This document shows, one piece after another, positions 5,659-7,450 of a DNA stretch of 7,450 nt. The position numbers and the translations under genes are program-made. This stretch comes from Thermoprotei archaeon (lineage in GTDB: Archaea > Thermoproteota > Thermoprotei_A > Marsarchaeales > UBA168), in contig DSEZ01000033.1 in NCBI GenBank assembly GCA_011055275.1, positions 1-7,450 on the forward strand, written 5' to 3'. Every line of letters starts with the position of its first letter. Position 1 is the first letter of the stretch. The notes below the pieces were generated by a model that was not told the DNA's origin, ran no database searches, and worked only from the letters and a program-made list of their open reading frames with translations.

Positions 5659-5838
5659 ATGGGTGAAGCATGTCAAATACTACCCGGCTTACGATTCAGT
5701 TTCGAGTGCAGTTGGACTTGCGGTAACGTGCTAACAGATAGTACCGTTAAACGCCCCCAAATAAACTATAACTTGTCTAGCGTTGGTAGCGCGTATGGGA
5801 GTCAGGTTTGTGCGTGCTTTTTATCGTTAACCATTTAG
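5650..5838 (+). CDS. Doubtful 62-codon ORF in the intergenic region
   Basis: A frame opens with TTG at 5650 and has a second start, ATG, at 5659. A TATA-like box is centred 24 bases before the TTG, the same geometry as the accepted leaderless genes here. The product has five cysteines (including ECSWTCG and VCACF) and no recognisable domain. Its composition is scattered and unlike the neighbouring proteins, and it contains part of a T-rich tract. I list it only because of the promoter spacing; it is more likely a chance frame in non-coding DNA. Confidence 0.15.
   Translation: MNLMGEACQILPGLRFSFECSWTCGNVLTDSTVKRPQINYNLSSVGSAYGSQVCACFLSLTI
5818..5824 (+). promoter_or_regulatory. TATA-like box before the GC-rich island
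   Basis: TTTTTAT is centred about 25-29 bases before 5846-5850, where the GC-rich foldable segment begins. The spacing is right for a transcript starting at the island's first stem. Confidence 0.35.
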
Positions 5839-5845
5839 CCATAAA

Positions 5846-5960
5846 TGACGGCGCTTCACATCGCTTGGCAACTGCAGGGGACGTTCGCCTTGCCGCCCGC
5901 ACGCGCGAGCGCCTTCATGGTGAGAGGGCGCACCGACAACGGGCCTCTCTACGGTTAAGC
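5846..5960 (+). ncRNA. Candidate structured RNA (GC-rich island), identity unknown
   Basis: About 68% of bases 5851-5950 are G or C, against A/T-rich flanks. Three pairings can be drawn: GGCGCT (5850-5855) with AGCGCC (5908-5913); GGCAA (5867-5871), plus GG after a five-base bulge, with CCTTGCC (5888-5894); and an eight-pair hairpin GCGCCTTC (5909-5916) with GAGGGCGC (5924-5931), one pair being G-U. The first and third share bases and so exclude each other. A TATA-like box precedes it, and a T-rich GCTTTCTT lies at 5966-5973. I see no tRNA, 5S, SRP or RNase P signature. The strand is chosen from the TATA box only. The same DNA has a 37-codon frame (ATG 5845 to TAA 5958), so a small leaderless protein is an alternative. 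Confidence 0.32.
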
Positions 5961-5970
5961 GTATTGCTTT

Positions 5971-5980
5971 CTTAATTAAG
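5971..5980. repeat. Perfect palindrome CTTAATTAAG
   Basis: This ten-base perfect palindrome lies between the GC-rich island and the end of the L15e gene. It is flanked by two copies of TTAAGCG (5955-5961 and 5994-6000). It could be a protein-binding site, but a ten-base A/T palindrome is not rare in such sequence. Confidence 0.2.
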
Positions 5981-6031
5981 GGCCATTATTTCCTTAAGCG
6001 ACTTAAACCTGTAAACCCGTTCAAGTTAAAA

Positions 6032-6634
6032 TCAGATGTTCTTTTTCGAAGATACGTAATCCTTCTTTTTCCAAGCCTCTCTCTTTCTGAATCCGTCTTT
6101 TTTGGCCTTGTTTTCCAAGCCCCGGCTCTTTCTGCCAGATGGCGTCAGTCCTCTGAACACCCTGCCCTTTTGGGAAGGATTTGCAATCCAGTTGAGTTCT
6201 TTATCAGACAATATGGCGGGGTTGTGGGGGTCGACCATGACAACTTCAAACCATTTGTGTTTTCCGTCCTCCCCAACAAAGTAACTTCCCAAGACTTCCA
6301 TCCCCGGGAAATGTTCAGCTGCCCTTCTTTCAGCTATGGTCTGAGCGCTTATATTATACTTTATGAGTTTTACACCCATGTTTTTCGGGCGCCTTCCTGC
6401 CCTCGGCCTGGGTACAAAGAAACCCCCTTTTTTAGCTACAGAGCGGACAACTATCACTCCGGGTTTCGCCTTATAGCCGAGCTCTCTGGCGCGATCTAGC
6501 CTTGTAGGCCTTTCAAGCTTAACAACATTTGGTCCTTTTCTCCAATCAACCAGCTTCTGCTTGTAGAAGTCGATGAGGTCTCCTTTGATCTCTCTCCTGA
6601 ACGTCTCTGACCTTAGCTCTGCTATGCTAGCCAT
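6032..6634 (-). CDS. rpl15e: 50S ribosomal protein L15e
   Basis: This 200-residue basic protein of the large ribosomal subunit is found in archaea and eukaryotes but not bacteria. Family blocks are clear (numbered from the chosen start): ERPTRLDRARELGYKAKPG (about 41-59), the Gly/Arg/Pro-rich stretch RPRAGRRPKNMGV (about 75-87), GSYFVGEDGKHKWFEVVMVDP (about 116-136) and RVFRGLTPSGRKSRGL (about 158-173), followed by a Lys-rich tail. Length is normal. Two in-frame ATGs exist. The one at 6634 gives MASIAELRSE and lies about 23 bases from the TATA box; the one at 6643 lies only about 14 bases from it and could not be on that transcript. The gene has its own promoter in the 72-base gap after the dehydrogenase gene, so it need not depend on it. 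Confidence 0.95.
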   Translation of the reverse strand: MASIAELRSETFRREIKGDLIDFYKQKLVDWRKGPNVVKLERPTRLDRARELGYKAKPGVIVVRSVAKKGGFFVPRPRAGRRPKNMGVKLIKYNISAQTIAERRAAEHFPGMEVLGSYFVGEDGKHKWFEVVMVDPHNPAILSDKELNWIANPSQKGRVFRGLTPSGRKSRGLENKAKKDGFRKREAWKKKDYVSSKKNI

Positions 6635-6652
6635 AATGAACATAAAAAAATA

Positions 6653-6660
6653 GCTATAAG
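6653..6660 (-). promoter_or_regulatory. TATA box of the L15e gene
   Basis: On the minus strand this reads CTTATAGC, centred about 23 bases before the ATG at 6634. It supports the shorter start and a leaderless or nearly leaderless message. Confidence 0.5.
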
Positions 6661-6691
6661 CTTATGGTTTTTTCGTGCCCCGGTCGGATGG

Positions 6692-6699
6692 TTTTATAA
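6692..6699 (-). promoter_or_regulatory. Second TATA-like box upstream of L15e
   Basis: On the minus strand this reads TTATAAAA, eight bases after the dehydrogenase stop. It would start a transcript near 6668 with a leader of about 34 bases lacking a Shine-Dalgarno sequence. It may be an alternative L15e promoter or chance A/T sequence. Confidence 0.3.
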
Positions 6700-6706
6700 C
6701 TAGTAG

Positions 6707-7450
6707 CTACGAGTTAAGTGTCTTTGGCTCATCGCGGGTCAGCAGCTCCCTCTTGATTATATCACATGCCATAGCTACTGCTCTGGTTTCCGCTTCTTCT
6801 GTGCTTCCCGCTACATGAGGTGTAACTATCACCCTGGGATCTAGCAGAAGCGCTTTCTCGCTATCCGTTAGCGGTGGCTCATGCGGAAGCACGTCGAGCG
6901 CTGCTCCAGCTACTATGCCATCGTGTAGACCTTTCAATAGGGCCTCAACGGATACAACCTCACCTCTCGAGGCATTAATTATTCTTGCCCCACGTTTCAG
7001 GATAGCAAGGTTTTCCACATTAAACATGTCTTTTGTTTCCTGGGTTAGTGGAACATTATAACTGATGAAATCTGACGTGGCCAGTAATTTCTCGTATGAA
7101 GTTCCTTCCGCGTTTGAGTCGACGCGCTTGTATTTGTCATAAGCTATTACCTTCATATCAAGTGCCCGCGCGTGCTTTGCAAGCTCGCTTCCTGTGCAGC
7201 CGTAACCCACTATCCCAAGCGTCTTACCGCATAGTTCAACTCCAACGCACTCTGCCTTCGGCCAAACCCCGCTTTTTACTCTATGCGAGCATGCAGGTAT
7301 GTTCCTAGCCAGCGCCAGCATAAGACCTATTATGTGCTCTGCTACCGACGTTGCAGATGAGCCTGGGGTGTTGAACACCTTAAGTCCTAGTTTTTCAGCA
7401 GTTGCTACGTCAACATTGTCTAAACCGGCTCCTAGTCTAATGACCAGCGA
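6707..7450 (-). CDS. D-2-hydroxyacid dehydrogenase, phosphoglycerate dehydrogenase type (5' end outside the window)
   Basis: The visible 247 residues are the C-terminal ~80% of an NAD-dependent dehydrogenase; the frame stays open to base 7450, so roughly the first 65 residues are missing. The visible part begins with R-L-G-A-G-L-D-N-V-D (5-14), the usual lead-in to the NAD domain, then NTPGSSATSVAEH. The nucleotide-binding loop is GYGCTG (82-87), with Asp105 to hold the NAD ribose. The catalytic trio is present: Arg162 in NASRGEVV, Glu191 in LPHEPP and His212 in TPHVAGS. The protein ends soon after the NAD domain, so it is the short form without an ACT regulatory domain. Many such archaeal proteins make 3-phosphohydroxypyruvate for serine synthesis, but glyoxylate or other hydroxyacid reductase activity is possible. 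The Cys-Thr in the Gly-rich loop is unusual for the family, which often has Arg/Asn-Ile there. Confidence 0.9.
   Translation of the reverse strand, partial: SLVIRLGAGLDNVDVATAEKLGLKVFNTPGSSATSVAEHIIGLMLALARNIPACSHRVKSGVWPKAECVGVELCGKTLGIVGYGCTGSELAKHARALDMKVIAYDKYKRVDSNAEGTSYEKLLATSDFISYNVPLTQETKDMFNVENLAILKRGARIINASRGEVVSVEALLKGLHDGIVAGAALDVLPHEPPLTDSEKALLLDPRVIVTPHVAGSTEEAETRAVAMACDIIKRELLTRDEPKTLNS

Noticed and set aside
5676..5695. CCCGGCTTACGATTC resembling the 3' conserved block of RNase P RNA
   Set aside because: The preceding sequence is the T-component gene and the T-rich tract, with no 5' RNase P core and no P1 partner.
5778..5792. tRNA-like D-arm sequence TAGCGTTGGTAGCGC
   Set aside because: No matching acceptor stem, and no T-arm with a GTTCRANNC loop at the right distance on this strand, so no tRNA can be folded.
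6170..6499. 109-codon plus-strand frame
   Set aside because: It is antisense to the clearly coding L15e gene and carries no family similarity.
6635..6643. Upstream ATG adding M-F-I to L15e
   Set aside because: It lies only about 14 bases from the nearer TATA box centre, too close to be on that transcript, and the family N-terminus begins at the second ATG.

Overview
The window comes from an archaeon. It encodes two archaeal-type ribosomal proteins (S15 of the S15p/S13e type and L15e) and a RecJ/Cdc45-like protein. Most gene starts lie about 22-28 bases downstream of an A/T-rich TATA-like box with no leader, and GTG and TTG starts are common. GC content is moderate, roughly 45-50% by eye. The gene content fits the TACK side of the Archaea, but I cannot name a genus. 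The GC-rich, structured-looking island near 5850-5950 would fit a thermophile; that is inference.

Layout, left to right. Positions 2-322 hold an open frame entering from outside the window, whose first part resembles a piece of a TnpB-type (IS200/IS605) protein; it looks like a broken element. A GTG-started membrane protein (280-1047, +) looks like the substrate-binding S component of an energy-coupling factor (ECF) vitamin transporter. It is convergent with ribosomal protein S15 (1053-1478, -), only five bases apart. S15 is divergent from a RecJ/Cdc45-like protein (1580-2620, +) that has lost the catalytic DHH residues, and a 34-codon ORF overlaps the end of that gene by ATGA. Next come a double ATP-binding-cassette protein (2800-4536, +) and the ECF T component (4651-5619, +), with a 38-codon ORF filling the space between them. 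The intergenic stretch 5620-6031 holds a T-rich run, two TATA-like boxes and a strongly GC-rich foldable island that may be a small RNA. On the minus strand are L15e (6032-6634) and the C-terminal 247 residues of a D-2-hydroxyacid dehydrogenase of the phosphoglycerate dehydrogenase type (6707-7450), cut by the window end.

How the genes work together. The S component, fused double ATPase and T component could form one complete ECF importer of YkoE-YkoD-YkoC type, split by the S15 and Cdc45-like pair. The substrate cannot be read from the sequence; a thiamine precursor or another B vitamin is a guess from architecture. The S15 and RecJ/Cdc45-like neighbourhood recalls an arrangement known from other archaea, in which a ribosome gene sits beside a replication-associated RecJ homologue. 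The most unusual items are the catalytically degenerate RecJ homologue, the two tiny tightly coupled ORFs, and the GC-rich island.
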